DNA of 30,385 bases from CADCSY01 sp038255685 (GCA_038255685.1 JBBSLC010000016.1:1-30385), one strand, 5' to 3'; counted from the first letter of the stretch, positions 1 to 7,459 are shown. Program-made: numbers and translations. Notes: generated by a model from the letters alone, not told the origin.

Positions 1-214
1 AGTACACGAGGTTGCCGACGACCACGTTCTGGCCCTGGGGCGCCTCGTGCTCGGCGAACCACGCGTTCGTGTGCAGCGGGTGGTGGTTCATCGTGATCAT
101 GCAGAACAGGTGGTCGTCGTATTCGGTGATCGTCTTGCCGGGCCAGTGCTTGTAGATGTCGCCGACCTCGAAGTCCTCGAGGTGGCGGCCGAAGGGGCGG
201 TCGTGGATCGTCAC
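1..214 (-). CDS. MaoC-family acyl-CoA hydratase, 3' part missing (runs off the left edge)
   Basis: The N-terminal 71 codons of a hotdog-fold MaoC-type enoyl-CoA hydratase are present. The residues after the start read FGRHLEDFEVGDIYKHW, then a TITEYDD strand and a MNHHPLHTN helix motif. The last matches the D/N-x4-H active-site region of MaoC and mesaconyl-CoA (beta-methylmalyl-CoA) hydratases, with Asn where R-hydratases usually have Asp. It should add water across an enoyl-CoA double bond in the cytoplasm. The GTG start at 214 is chosen because a TAGGAT -10-like box lies 7 nt upstream and the reading frame becomes MaoC-like exactly there; AGGA could also serve as a weak ribosome site. The gene is divergent from the GNAT pair. 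A mesaconyl-CoA hydratase role is possible given the methylsuccinyl-CoA dehydrogenase-like gene at 9958, but the C-terminal half is not visible. Confidence 0.8.
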   Translation of the reverse strand, partial: MTIHDRPFGRHLEDFEVGDIYKHWPGKTITEYDDHLFCMITMNHHPLHTNAWFAEHEAPQGQNVVVGNLVY

Positions 215-221
215 GAGTCGG

Positions 222-227
222 ATCCTA
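222..227 (-). promoter_or_regulatory. -10-like box TAGGAT for the MaoC gene
   Basis: TAGGAT on the minus strand ends 7 nt before the GTG start at 214, so transcription would begin at or one base from the start codon (leaderless or nearly so). The TAnnnT pattern fits actinobacterial SigA -10 elements. No convincing -35 was found. Confidence 0.35.
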
Positions 228-279
228 CGGTCCCCGATATCGCTGGCCCCAACGGCGTCCCGGGCATAGAAAGCGAGCC

Positions 280-1323
280 GTGACCGGCCACCCCGACATC
301 GAGCTCGTCGCCGGCGAGGACCTCGACGACCGCCAGGTCGAGGCGCTGGCCGGGCTGCAGTCGGTGGCGTCGTCAGAGCGCGTGGAGGGTGACCCGCCGG
401 TCTCGCCGGCGCAGCTCGCCCTCGACGAGCGGATCCACCCCCCCTGGCTCCGCCGCACCCACGCCCTGGCCTGGGGCACCGGCGGCGCCCTGGTGGCGAG
501 CGCGACCGTCGAGATCGAGGACCGCGCCGACAACCGCCACCTCGCGTGGCTCGAGGCGTCGACTGCTCCAGACGCGCGCCGCCAGGGCCTCGGGTCGGCG
601 GTGCTGGCCGCGCTGCTCCCGGTGGCGCTCGGGGAAGGGCGCACCCTGGCTATGGCCGGGACACCCGAGGGCGGACCTGGCGCCGCCTTCTCACGGGCGC
701 TCGGCCTCACCGTGGGTCAGCTCGAGCACAGCAACCGCGCCCGGACCGCCGACATGCCGCAGGACGTCCTCGAAGCCTGGGTCGCCGACGCGCCGTCGAA
801 GGCGCCCGGCTACTCGCTCGTCGCCGTCGACGGCCCCTTCCCCGAAGAGCTGCTCGAGCCCTACGCCAAGCTCGCGCTGGTCATGAACGACGCCCCCGTC
901 GACGAGCTCGAGATCGAGGACTTCGAGTACAGCCCCGGCGAGCTGCGCGCCCTCCAGCAGGCCTCCGAGCAGCGTGGCACCACCCGCTGGACGCTCGTCG
1001 CCCGCCACGACGACACCGGCGAGCTCGCCGGGCTCACCGATCTGCACCTCCCGAAGCACGACCGGTGGCTCGCACACCAGGGCGACACCGGCGTCGCCCG
1101 GGAGCACCGAGGCCACGGCCTCGGACGATGGCTCAAGGCCACGAACGCCCTGCGCCTGCTCGACGAGCACCCCGAGGTCCAAGCGATCCAGACGTGGAAC
1201 GCCAGCACGAACCCCCACATGCTGGCGATCAACCACGCCATGGGCTTCCGCCCCGTCACCGTGCAGGAGCTGGTCCAGGGGCCGATCGACGCACTGGTCG
1301 AGCGCCTGAGCGCACCCCGATGA
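280..1323 (+). CDS. Double-GNAT N-acetyltransferase (first of a tandem pair)
   Basis: 347 aa with two GNAT folds, the layout of mycothiol synthase and related actinobacterial acetyltransferases. The N-terminal acetyl-CoA motif is ARRQGLG at residues 99-105; the C-terminal one is REHRGHGLG at 274-282, followed by the NxxxNxxMLxINxxMGF region typical of GNAT motif B. Both motifs keep the R/Q-x-x-G-x-G/A signature, so both halves may bind acyl-CoA. The substrate is unknown; a small-molecule amine or antibiotic-type substrate is possible. GTG at 280 is used because upstream codons show no family similarity and an AAGCGAG stretch precedes it. The stop overlaps the ATG of the next gene (ATGA), so the two are translationally coupled. 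Confidence 0.85.
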   Translation: MTGHPDIELVAGEDLDDRQVEALAGLQSVASSERVEGDPPVSPAQLALDERIHPPWLRRTHALAWGTGGALVASATVEIEDRADNRHLAWLEASTAPDARRQGLGSAVLAALLPVALGEGRTLAMAGTPEGGPGAAFSRALGLTVGQLEHSNRARTADMPQDVLEAWVADAPSKAPGYSLVAVDGPFPEELLEPYAKLALVMNDAPVDELEIEDFEYSPGELRALQQASEQRGTTRWTLVARHDDTGELAGLTDLHLPKHDRWLAHQGDTGVAREHRGHGLGRWLKATNALRLLDEHPEVQAIQTWNASTNPHMLAINHAMGFRPVTVQELVQGPIDALVERLSAPR

Positions 1324-2375
1324 GCACCCCGATGAGCACCCTCCCGGCTGGCTGCACGGTGGCGGCAGTCGACGTCCGGACCGCACCCGACGAGGTGCTG
1401 CACGAGATGTTCACCGTCGCCACCCAGATCGAGCAGGAGGACGTGCCCGAGCCGCCATTTGTCCCGGCGTCGGAGTGGGTCGCCGAGCTGCGCGCCGATG
1501 CCGGCATCCAGGATCGTGCCGACTGGCTGGCCAGGGACGCCGACGGTGCACCGCTCGGGGTCGGCCACTTCTACGCAACCAGGTCCGTGGAGAACCGCCA
1601 CCGAGCCAGGCTGGTCGTCCAGGTCGCGCCTGGCGCACGACGCCAGAGCATCGGCACCAACCTCCTCGGTCTGGTCGCTGGGGCCGCACTCGACGCTGAG
1701 CGCACCCGTGTGCAGACGTGGACGACCACTGCGGGACCGGGCGCCGCGTTCGCCGACGCGCTCGGCCTGCTCGTCGAGGATGAGCTGGAGCTGAACCGAC
1801 TGCGCGTCACCGAGGTCGACCGCTCGCTCACCGCAGCGTGGGTCGCCCGCGCCGCCGAGCGGGCGGTTGGCTACGAGCTCGTCGGGTGGGACGGCCGGTG
1901 CCCGACCGCGCTCCGGGAGCGCTACGCCGCAGCGCGCGAGCTGATGAACACCGCCCCGCAGACCTCCGACCACGTCGACGAGGTCTTCACCGTCGACAAG
2001 CTCGACGAGCTCGAGGACTCCTGGGACGAAGCTGGTCTGCCGTGGTGGACCCTGTGCGCTCGCCACCAGGGGAGCGGTCGCCTCGTCGGCTACACCGAGC
2101 TCGCGTTCTCCGACGAGGAACCGAGCCTCGGCTACCAGGGCGACACTGCCGTGGACCCCGCCCACCGCGAGCGGGGTCTCGGGCGTTGGCTCAAGGCGGC
2201 GCTGCTGGAGCGGGCGATCGAGGAGCGGCCGGCCCTGCGGGTCGTCGACACCTACAACGCCGGCTCCAACGACGCCATGATCGCCATCAACCGCGAGCTC
2301 GGCTTCCAGGTCATCCTGCGAACCGAGCGCCGCCAGGGCGACCTGGCCGAGCTGGTCGCTCGTCTCGGCCGCTGA
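1320..2375 (+). CDS. Double-GNAT N-acetyltransferase (second of the pair)
   Basis: 351 aa, clearly a paralogue of the preceding protein: both share the GRWLKA helix, the YQGDT/HQGDT strand and the final AINxxxGF segment. The C-terminal acetyl-CoA motif HRERGLG (282-288) is intact. The N-terminal one reads ARRQSIG (106-112), where the first Gly of the GxG pair has become Ser, so the N-terminal half may no longer bind acetyl-CoA well. ATG at 1320 overlaps the previous stop by 4 nt; an alternative in-frame ATG lies 12 nt downstream (1332). The substrate is unknown. The gene converges on vapC, with 33 bp between the stops. Confidence 0.83.
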   Translation: MSTPMSTLPAGCTVAAVDVRTAPDEVLHEMFTVATQIEQEDVPEPPFVPASEWVAELRADAGIQDRADWLARDADGAPLGVGHFYATRSVENRHRARLVVQVAPGARRQSIGTNLLGLVAGAALDAERTRVQTWTTTAGPGAAFADALGLLVEDELELNRLRVTEVDRSLTAAWVARAAERAVGYELVGWDGRCPTALRERYAAARELMNTAPQTSDHVDEVFTVDKLDELEDSWDEAGLPWWTLCARHQGSGRLVGYTELAFSDEEPSLGYQGDTAVDPAHRERGLGRWLKAALLERAIEERPALRVVDTYNAGSNDAMIAINRELGFQVILRTERRQGDLAELVARLGR

Positions 2376-2408
2376 GCCACCACGCCCGACCGGTCGTCGG
2401 CAACACGG

Positions 2409-2813
2409 TCAGTCGGCTCCTGGGGGCGTCGAGAACCGGCAGCGAGGTCCTGGTGCGCGGGCGAGCCGGAGGTCGAGGGTGACCATCGTGGCCCCGAGCG
2501 CCTCGGCGACGGCCACGTACCAGGCGTCGTAGGCGGTGACGGTCTGGCGCAGCTCCCACACCCGGTCGGCGCACGCCTCGTACGGGACGAGGTCGAAGGG
2601 CAGCGCAACGAGATCGGCGTGCGCCACAGAAGCGACGTCGGCCGAGACGTCCCCGGCGAGCGCACGGCGACGGAGGATGTTCGCTGCTTCGCCGGGCATG
2701 AGGTGAGGAGCCGCCAGCCGCTCTCCGGCGACGACCTCTTCGACCCAGCGTCCGGCGGTGCCGGCGTCGATGAGCAGCGACACGACGGCGCTGGCGTCGA
2801 CGACCACGGTCAC
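2409..2813 (-). CDS. vapC: VapC-family PIN-domain toxin (ribonuclease)
   Basis: 134 aa PIN-domain protein with the acidic metal-binding quartet in the expected places: D6 (VVVDASAVV), E42 (PGEAANIL), D96 (TAYDAWYVAVAEAL) and D114 (VTLDLRLA). Such proteins are Mg-dependent ribonucleases that typically cut tRNA or rRNA and are silenced by the partner antitoxin. GTG at 2813 overlaps the antitoxin stop in a GTGA arrangement, the usual vapBC coupling; a GTG at 2807 is an alternative. Length is normal for the family, and all catalytic residues are present, so the toxin looks functional. The RNA target cannot be read from the sequence. Confidence 0.92.
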   Translation of the reverse strand: MTVVVDASAVVSLLIDAGTAGRWVEEVVAGERLAAPHLMPGEAANILRRRALAGDVSADVASVAHADLVALPFDLVPYEACADRVWELRQTVTAYDAWYVAVAEALGATMVTLDLRLARAPGPRCRFSTPPGAD

Positions 2814-3046
2814 CGTCGATCGGCGTCCAGGTCGGCGAGGATCGACTCGGGGTCGACCACGGTCCCGGTCAGCTCCTTCCGCCGCCGGATCCGATCGAGC
2901 ACCTCGTCCAGGGTGGGGCGAGACGCCATCTCGATCAGCTCTCCTCGCAGGTGCTCCTGCAGCGAGCGCCCGGCGCGCGCCGCGCGAGCCGCCAGCTCGT
3001 CGCGCACCTCGTCGGGCACGTTCCGTACGGTGATCGACGTGGGCAT
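2810..3046 (-). CDS. vapB: VapB/FitA-type ribbon-helix-helix antitoxin
   Basis: 78 aa. The N terminus (MPTSITVRNVPDEV, then a helix ending RAARAGRS and a second helix LQEHLRGEL) is a classic ribbon-helix-helix DNA-binding unit of the FitA/VapB type. The C-terminal part (DEVLDRIRRR to the end) should wrap around the PIN toxin. ATG at 3046 is chosen over upstream in-frame ATGs at 3061 and 3082 because those would place the palindromic operator inside the gene and because homology starts here. There is no usable Shine-Dalgarno; CAGAAT sits at -12 to -7 relative to the ATG, so the mRNA is probably leaderless. The protein probably represses its own promoter by binding the 3055-3075 inverted repeat. 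Confidence 0.9.
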   Translation of the reverse strand: MPTSITVRNVPDEVRDELAARAARAGRSLQEHLRGELIEMASRPTLDEVLDRIRRRKELTGTVVDPESILADLDADRR

Positions 3047-3052
3047 ACCTGC

Positions 3053-3082
3053 ATTCTGCATGCGTTGCATGCAGATCGTCAA
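3053..3082 (-). promoter_or_regulatory. vapBC promoter with embedded operator
   Basis: On the minus strand a -35 TTGACG (3082-3077) and a -10 CAGAAT (3058-3053) are separated by 18 bp. The start codon at 3046 falls at the expected +1. The spacer is almost filled by a perfect inverted repeat at 3055-3075, with arms TCTGCATGC and GCATGCAGA and a 3-bp centre. The arrangement is that of an autorepressed toxin-antitoxin promoter: bound VapB(C) would exclude RNA polymerase. Confidence 0.65.
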
Positions 3083-3088
3083 CGGTAC

Positions 3089-4270
3089 TCAGCTGCGCTC
3101 GGCGAGCCTCCGCAGCAGGCCTCTCGCGATCACGATGCGCTGGATCTCGTTCGTGCCCTCGCCGATGACCATGAGCGGGGCATCTCGGTAGTAGCGCTCG
3201 ATGGGGAGCTCGGTGGCGTAGCCGTAGCCGCCGTGGACCCGCATGGCCTCGGTCGCGATCTCGAGCGCAGCCTCGCTGGCGAAGAGCTTGGCCATACCGG
3301 CCTCGACGTCGCATCGCTCCCCCGACTGGTAGCGCTCGGCGGCGCTGCGGGTCAGCAGCCGTGCTGCCTCGAGCTTGGTGGCCATGTCGGCCAGCTTGAA
3401 CTGGATCGCCTGGTGCTCGGCGATCGGCTTGCCGAACGTCCGGCGCTCGGTGGCGTACTGGAGCGACGCCTCGAACGCCGCTCGCCCGACCCCGCACGCC
3501 CTGGCCGCGATGTTGATCCGGCCGAGCTCGAGGCCGGCGAGGATCTGGTGGAGGCCCTTGCCCAAGCCGTCCGCGCCGCCGAGGACCGACGAGGCCGGCA
3601 CCCGGTGGTCGGCGTACGTCATCTCCACCGTCTCGAGGCCCTTGTAACCGAGCTTGCCGATGTTCTTCGTCGCCGTGATGCCCTCGAAGACCTCGCCCGG
3701 CTCCTTCTCGACCATAAAGCAGGTGATGCCCTCGGGCGTGCGGGCGGCGAGGGCGACGATGCTCGCCCGGACCCCGTTCGTCACCCACATCTTCGTGCCG
3801 TCGAGGACGTACTCGTCGCCGTCGGGCGTCGCCTTGCACCGCAGCGCCTGGGTGTCGCTGCCGGCATCCGGTTCCGAGAGCGACAAGCACCCTCGCAGCT
3901 CGCCGCTCGCCATGGCCGGCAGCAGCCGTTCCCGCTGGTCGTCGGTGCCGTGGCGGGCGAGGAGCCCTGCTGCGATCAGGTGCGTGTTCACCACGCCCGA
4001 GAGCGACATCCAGCCGGCCGACAGCTCTTCGACGATGCGCGTGTAGGTGACGACGTCGAGGCCGAGGCCGCCGTGCTCGGCGGGGATGGTCGCCCCGAAC
4101 AGCCCGAGCGCAGCCATGCCCTCGACGATCGCTCCGGGGTACTCGTCGGCGTGCTCGAGCTCGATGGCGACGGGCAGCACCTCCTTCTCCACGAACCGGC
4201 GCACCGTGGCGACGATCTCGTCGGCGACGTCCGGATCGGTGCGCTCGTAGCGGGGACTGGTCTCGGCCAT
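3089..4270 (-). CDS. Acyl-CoA dehydrogenase (short/medium-chain type)
   Basis: 393 aa, a full-length FAD flavoenzyme that introduces the alpha,beta double bond into an acyl-CoA. The acyl-CoA dehydrogenase signature CLSLSEPDAGSD and the WVTNG strand mark the middle beta domain; the C-terminal helical domain contains RRTFGKPIAEHQAIQFKLADM. The catalytic base is E371 in IGEGTNEIQ, the medium/short-chain position. ATG at 4270 fits the family start. There is no good ribosome site, but a TAGGCT box ends 8 nt before the ATG. Divergent from a second acyl-CoA dehydrogenase gene, with which it shares a 63-bp promoter region. Chain-length preference cannot be determined. Confidence 0.93.
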   Translation of the reverse strand: MAETSPRYERTDPDVADEIVATVRRFVEKEVLPVAIELEHADEYPGAIVEGMAALGLFGATIPAEHGGLGLDVVTYTRIVEELSAGWMSLSGVVNTHLIAAGLLARHGTDDQRERLLPAMASGELRGCLSLSEPDAGSDTQALRCKATPDGDEYVLDGTKMWVTNGVRASIVALAARTPEGITCFMVEKEPGEVFEGITATKNIGKLGYKGLETVEMTYADHRVPASSVLGGADGLGKGLHQILAGLELGRINIAARACGVGRAAFEASLQYATERRTFGKPIAEHQAIQFKLADMATKLEAARLLTRSAAERYQSGERCDVEAGMAKLFASEAALEIATEAMRVHGGYGYATELPIERYYRDAPLMVIGEGTNEIQRIVIARGLLRRLAERS

Positions 4271-4278
4271 GGGGGGCG

Positions 4279-4288
4279 AGCCTAGGGT
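4279..4288. promoter_or_regulatory. Overlapping divergent -10-like boxes between two acyl-CoA dehydrogenase genes
   Basis: The sequence AGCCTAGGGT contains TAGGGT on the plus strand (4283-4288) and TAGGCT on the minus strand (4284-4279), sharing the CCTAGG palindrome. The minus box is 8 nt from the ATG at 4270; the plus box would give a leader of about 40 nt for the gene at 4334. No clear -35 boxes were found. Confidence 0.3.
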
Positions 4289-4333
4289 TCGCAGGACGGT
4301 CCGCTGGGGGCCGGGGTGAGCGGAGGAGCAGCC

Positions 4334-5572
4334 GTGTACGAGTGGAGCGAAGAACAGCTGATGGTGCAGGGCGCGGTGCGCGACTTCGTCGAGAAGGAGG
4401 TCAAGCCCCACGTCGAGGAGCTCGAGCACGGCGACCTCCCGCCCTACGACATCCTCCGCAAGCTGTTCTCGACCTTCGGCATGGATGCCATGGCGCGGGC
4501 CGGCTTCGAGAAGCGCATCGCCAAGGAGAAGGCGGTGGCCGCCGGCGAGGCGCTCATCGACGACGGCGAAGGGGGCGGAGGAGGTGGCGGGGCTGCGTTC
4601 ACGATGATCCCCATCATCGAGCTGTGCCGGTACTGCCCCGGCATGGTCACGGCCATGGGGGTGAGCATGGGTCTGACCGCAGCAGCGATCATGTCGAAGG
4701 GCACGACCGCGCAGAAGGAGCGCTGGGCGCTCGACCTGCTCACGATGGACAAGATCGGTGCGTGGGCCATCACCGAGCCCGGCTCGGGCTCCGACGCCTT
4801 CGGCGGCATGCGCTCCTCGGCCAAGCGCGACGGCGACGAGTACGTGCTGAACGGCTCGAAGACGTTCATCACCAACGGCCCCTACGCCGACACCATCGTG
4901 TTCATCTGCAAGCTCGACGAGGGCGACGGCACACCCATCGAGTCCCGCAAGGTCGTGAGCTTCGTGCTCGACAAGGGCATGCCCGGCCTCGAGCAGAGCA
5001 AGCCGTTGCGCAAGATGGGCATGCACTCCTCCCCAACCGGCGAGCTGTTCCTCTCTGACGTGCGCGTCGGGCGCGACCGCCTGATCGGCGAGACCGAGGA
5101 GCCCCAGGGCGGCGGCCGATCGGCCCACAAGGAGACGTTCTCCATGGAGCGCACCGGTGTTGCCGCCATGGCCCTCGGCATCGTCGAGCAGTGCCTCGAG
5201 CTCAGCGTGGCCTACGCCAGGGACCGGGTGCAGTTCGGCAAGCCCATCGGCGAGTTCCAGCTCATCCAGCTGAAGCTGGCGAAGATGGAGGTCGCCCGCT
5301 TGAACATCCAGAACCTCGTCTTCCGCCAGATCGAGATGTCGGCCGCCGGCAAGGGCATGGACCTCACCGAGGCGTCGGCCTGCAAGCTCTACTCGGCGCA
5401 AGCGGCGATGGAGGTGGCGCTCGAAGCCGTGCAGCTCTTCGGCGGGAACGGCTACATGGCCGAGTTCCAGGTCGAGCAGCTCTGTCGTGACGCCAAGGTC
5501 CTTCAGATCTACGCCGGCACCGACGAGATCCAGGTCAGCCAGATCGCGAGGAACCTGCTCGCAAGGGCCTGA
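4334..5572 (+). CDS. Acyl-CoA dehydrogenase with alternative catalytic Glu position
   Basis: 412 aa. GTG at 4334 is chosen because GGAGGAG lies 7 nt upstream; a GTG at 4316 would add six residues but has no ribosome site. The FAD/substrate signature AITEPGSGSDAFGG and the FITNGPYAD strand are present, as is the RVQFGKPIGEFQLIQLKLAKM helix. The usual catalytic Glu is replaced by Ala (IYAGTDEIQ). A Glu is instead present in the G-helix motif FSMERTGVAAMALG (E272), the position used by isovaleryl-CoA and long-chain dehydrogenases, so branched or long acyl-CoA substrates are plausible. A run of seven glycines near residue 85 forms an unusual loop. Ends at a hairpin shared with the convergent VOC gene. 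Confidence 0.92.
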   Translation: MYEWSEEQLMVQGAVRDFVEKEVKPHVEELEHGDLPPYDILRKLFSTFGMDAMARAGFEKRIAKEKAVAAGEALIDDGEGGGGGGGAAFTMIPIIELCRYCPGMVTAMGVSMGLTAAAIMSKGTTAQKERWALDLLTMDKIGAWAITEPGSGSDAFGGMRSSAKRDGDEYVLNGSKTFITNGPYADTIVFICKLDEGDGTPIESRKVVSFVLDKGMPGLEQSKPLRKMGMHSSPTGELFLSDVRVGRDRLIGETEEPQGGGRSAHKETFSMERTGVAAMALGIVEQCLELSVAYARDRVQFGKPIGEFQLIQLKLAKMEVARLNIQNLVFRQIEMSAAGKGMDLTEASACKLYSAQAAMEVALEAVQLFGGNGYMAEFQVEQLCRDAKVLQIYAGTDEIQVSQIARNLLARA

Positions 5573-5602
5573 CCCGAACCTCCGCTGGAGCAGAGGTTCG
5601 GG
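5573..5602. terminator. Bidirectional hairpin between convergent genes
   Basis: A perfect 10-bp inverted repeat, CCCGAACCTC at 5573-5582 and GAGGTTCGGG at 5593-5602, with a 10-nt loop. It begins directly after the stop of the acyl-CoA dehydrogenase gene and ends 12 bp before the stop of the opposing VOC gene. There is no T-tract, which is common for actinobacterial terminators. Confidence 0.65.
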
Positions 5603-5614
5603 CGTGGGCGATCC

Positions 5615-6028
5615 TCAGGGTGCGGCCGGCGGGTCGGCGCTGACCATCCAGGGGGTGCCGAAGCGGTCGACGCAGCTGCCGAACGCCGGTGACCAGAACT
5701 GCGGCGCCATCGGCATCTGGACCTCGCCACCCTCGGCCAGCGCGGCGAAGACCCGCTCCGCTTCGGCGACGTCGGTGGTCGAGTAGTTGATGGCGAGGCC
5801 CTGCACCGGGCCGCCGGACCCCGTGGGGTCGTCGGAGGCCATCAGGAGGTTGCCCTCGAACATGAGCGCAGCGTGCATGATCAAGTCGCTCTGACCGTCG
5901 GGCACGTCCTCGCCCGGAGGCGCGTCGGACATCGCCATGAGCTCGAGCTCGCCGCCGAAGATCTCCTGGTAGCGGGTGAACGCCTCGCGGCAGGTGCCGC
6001 TGAAGAACCGGTACGGGTGGAAGGCCAT
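5615..6028 (-). CDS. PhnB-like VOC (glyoxalase superfamily) protein
   Basis: 137 aa matching the PhnB/YjdN-like branch of the vicinal oxygen chelate fold. The beginning HPYRFFSGTCREAFTRYQEIFGG is the first beta-alpha unit typical of this group, and the end (APQFWSPAFGSCVDRFGTPWMVS) is the characteristic closing segment. VOC proteins bind metals and act as dioxygenases, isomerases or resistance proteins, but this subgroup has no firm reaction, so none is assigned. ATG at 6028 is preceded by GGAGAGAG, a strong ribosome site. It converges on the acyl-CoA dehydrogenase gene and is divergent from the EAL gene across a 321-bp gap. Confidence 0.85.
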   Translation of the reverse strand: MAFHPYRFFSGTCREAFTRYQEIFGGELELMAMSDAPPGEDVPDGQSDLIMHAALMFEGNLLMASDDPTGSGGPVQGLAINYSTTDVAEAERVFAALAEGGEVQMPMAPQFWSPAFGSCVDRFGTPWMVSADPPAAP

Positions 6029-6349
6029 GGTCTCTCTCCTCGAGTCGGGTGTCGATCGTCCTGGCTCTGACGAACGGTCAGCCGGGAACTCATCGTCCAC
6101 CATGCGTCACGGTGGCGAGGCTGCGGCCCCACCACCCGGCGAACGCAGCTCCCGCCGCGCGCATCGCCCCCGACGGCGCCCGGGGGCAGCGAGACGGCCG
6201 GGCACCCCGCCTGCGCGACCCGCCCGACCCGCCCTCCCGGGAATCCCCATGTCTTCAGGACCACCCACCTCGTGCCGATGGTTCCGGGAGGTTGATGAAC
6301 GCCACCCGGATTCGGGCGCGTTCGAGACGGCGATCGATCGGGAGTGATC
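6029..6349. other. 321-bp intergenic region between VOC and EAL genes
   Basis: This is the longest stretch without a gene. It has the ribosome sites of both flanking genes at its ends and one short dyad, CTGAC-GAACG-GTCAG at 6067-6081, 39-53 bp upstream of the VOC start. The middle (about 6120-6240) is very C-rich on the plus strand. I looked for known riboswitch cores, including c-di-GMP, cobalamin and TPP types, and recognised none. No credible small gene was seen. Confidence 0.5.
6067..6081. promoter_or_regulatory. Weak dyad, possible operator of the VOC gene
   Basis: CTGAC and GTCAG arms flank a 5-bp centre GAACG. It shares the core TGACGAACG with the stronger palindrome at 16389-16406. 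Short dyads arise by chance in GC-rich DNA, so support is low. Confidence 0.25.
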
Positions 6350-7459
6350 ATGTCCAGTGACAACAGCTGCGGGGGCGTCTGCGCCTGCCGGCAGGCGTGC
6401 GGCATCGGGGACGGCGAGGCGCTGATCATCGCGTCGGCGACCGGCCACACGGTCGGCGAGGTCGCTCGCCTGGCGAGGGCGAACGGCCGTGCCGCCTCGG
6501 TCAGGGGCGGCTTCGCGCGCATCACCGGCGACGACCTGCCTGGCTTCGCAGCGCTCGCAGCCTCGACGCTCTCGGCCACCGAGACCGCCGAGGCGCGAGC
6601 CACCCTCATCCCGGCCGACCTCGACGTCGATGCCGCCATCGCCGCAGGCATCTCCGCTCCGACCCTGCGCGTGCTCGCCGCCCGCCACGAGCACGCCGAC
6701 GTGCTCGAGCTCGTCGCCGACGAGCTCGCCTTCTGGTCCGCGTACCAGCCCATCGTCGACCTGCGCACCGGCGACGTCGTGGCCCACGAAGCGCTGCTCC
6801 GAGCCGACCACGACGGTGAGACCGTGCACCCGGGCAGGCTCTTCGGCGCCGCCGAGGCCGCAGGGTGGACCCACGTCCTCGACCGCATCGGTCGGGAGAC
6901 GGCGATCCGCCACGCCTCGAGCTGGCTCGGCACGGGGAGCCTGTTCATCAACTTCATCCCCACCTCGATCTACCGTCCCGAGCTGTGCCTGCGCACGACC
7001 GAGCAGGCGAGCCACGGTGCCGGCATCGCCCTCGACCAGCTCGTGTTCGAGGTCGTGGAGGGGCACCGCATCGACGACCTCGACCACCTCGAGCGCATCT
7101 TCGACCACTACCGCGACCGTGGCTGCCGGGTGGCGCTCGACGACGTCGGATCCGGCTACGCGTCGCTCAACGTCCTCGCCCGGCTGCGCCCCGACGTCGT
7201 GAAGCTCGACATGGAGCTCGTGCAGGGCCTGCCCGAAGCCGGGCACCGGGCCATCGTGAAGGCCATCGTCGACATGTCGCACGGGCTCGGGGCGATCGTC
7301 GTCGCCGAGGGCATCGAGACCGCCGAGCAGCACCACGAGGTCGTCGAGCTCGGCTGCGACCTCGGCCAGGGCTGGCTGCTCGGTCGGCCCGAGCGCAAGA
7401 CCGGAACCGTCCCCGACGAGCAGCGTCGCGAGCTCACGTCCAGCGCGCAGCACGCATAG
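6350..7459 (+). CDS. EAL-domain c-di-GMP phosphodiesterase with Cys-rich N terminus
   Basis: 369 aa. Residues from about 130 on form an EAL domain that should hydrolyse cyclic di-GMP to pGpG. Visible active-site residues are E147 (EALLR), N201 (FINFIP), E234 (VFEVVE), D264-D265 (ALDDVGSGYASL), K285 (VKLD), E320 (AEGIET) and Q340 (GQGW), so the site appears complete. There is no GGDEF domain. The N terminus carries C7, C11, C13 and C17 in the order C-x3-C-x-C-x3-C, a possible metal or redox site, followed by about 90 residues of unrecognised sensor-like sequence. No membrane segment is seen. ATG at 6350 is chosen because GGGAG lies about 5 nt upstream; GTG at 6344 overlaps that site. Converges on the lipoprotein gene. 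Confidence 0.9.
   Translation: MSSDNSCGGVCACRQACGIGDGEALIIASATGHTVGEVARLARANGRAASVRGGFARITGDDLPGFAALAASTLSATETAEARATLIPADLDVDAAIAAGISAPTLRVLAARHEHADVLELVADELAFWSAYQPIVDLRTGDVVAHEALLRADHDGETVHPGRLFGAAEAAGWTHVLDRIGRETAIRHASSWLGTGSLFINFIPTSIYRPELCLRTTEQASHGAGIALDQLVFEVVEGHRIDDLDHLERIFDHYRDRGCRVALDDVGSGYASLNVLARLRPDVVKLDMELVQGLPEAGHRAIVKAIVDMSHGLGAIVVAEGIETAEQHHEVVELGCDLGQGWLLGRPERKTGTVPDEQRRELTSSAQHA

Noticed and set aside
47..283. Small plus-strand frame at the left edge
   Set aside because: It overlaps the MaoC gene on the other strand, which has clear family motifs, and its own product looks like nothing known.
2386..2400. CCGAC-CGGTC-GTCGG hairpin between the GNAT and vapC stops
   Set aside because: Only 5-bp arms, no T-tract; such short GC dyads are frequent here. 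It could still help termination, but the support is too weak to list.
6029..6349. Riboswitch or small RNA in the 321-bp gap
   Set aside because: No known aptamer core could be recognised and the C-rich centre gives only incidental pairings.
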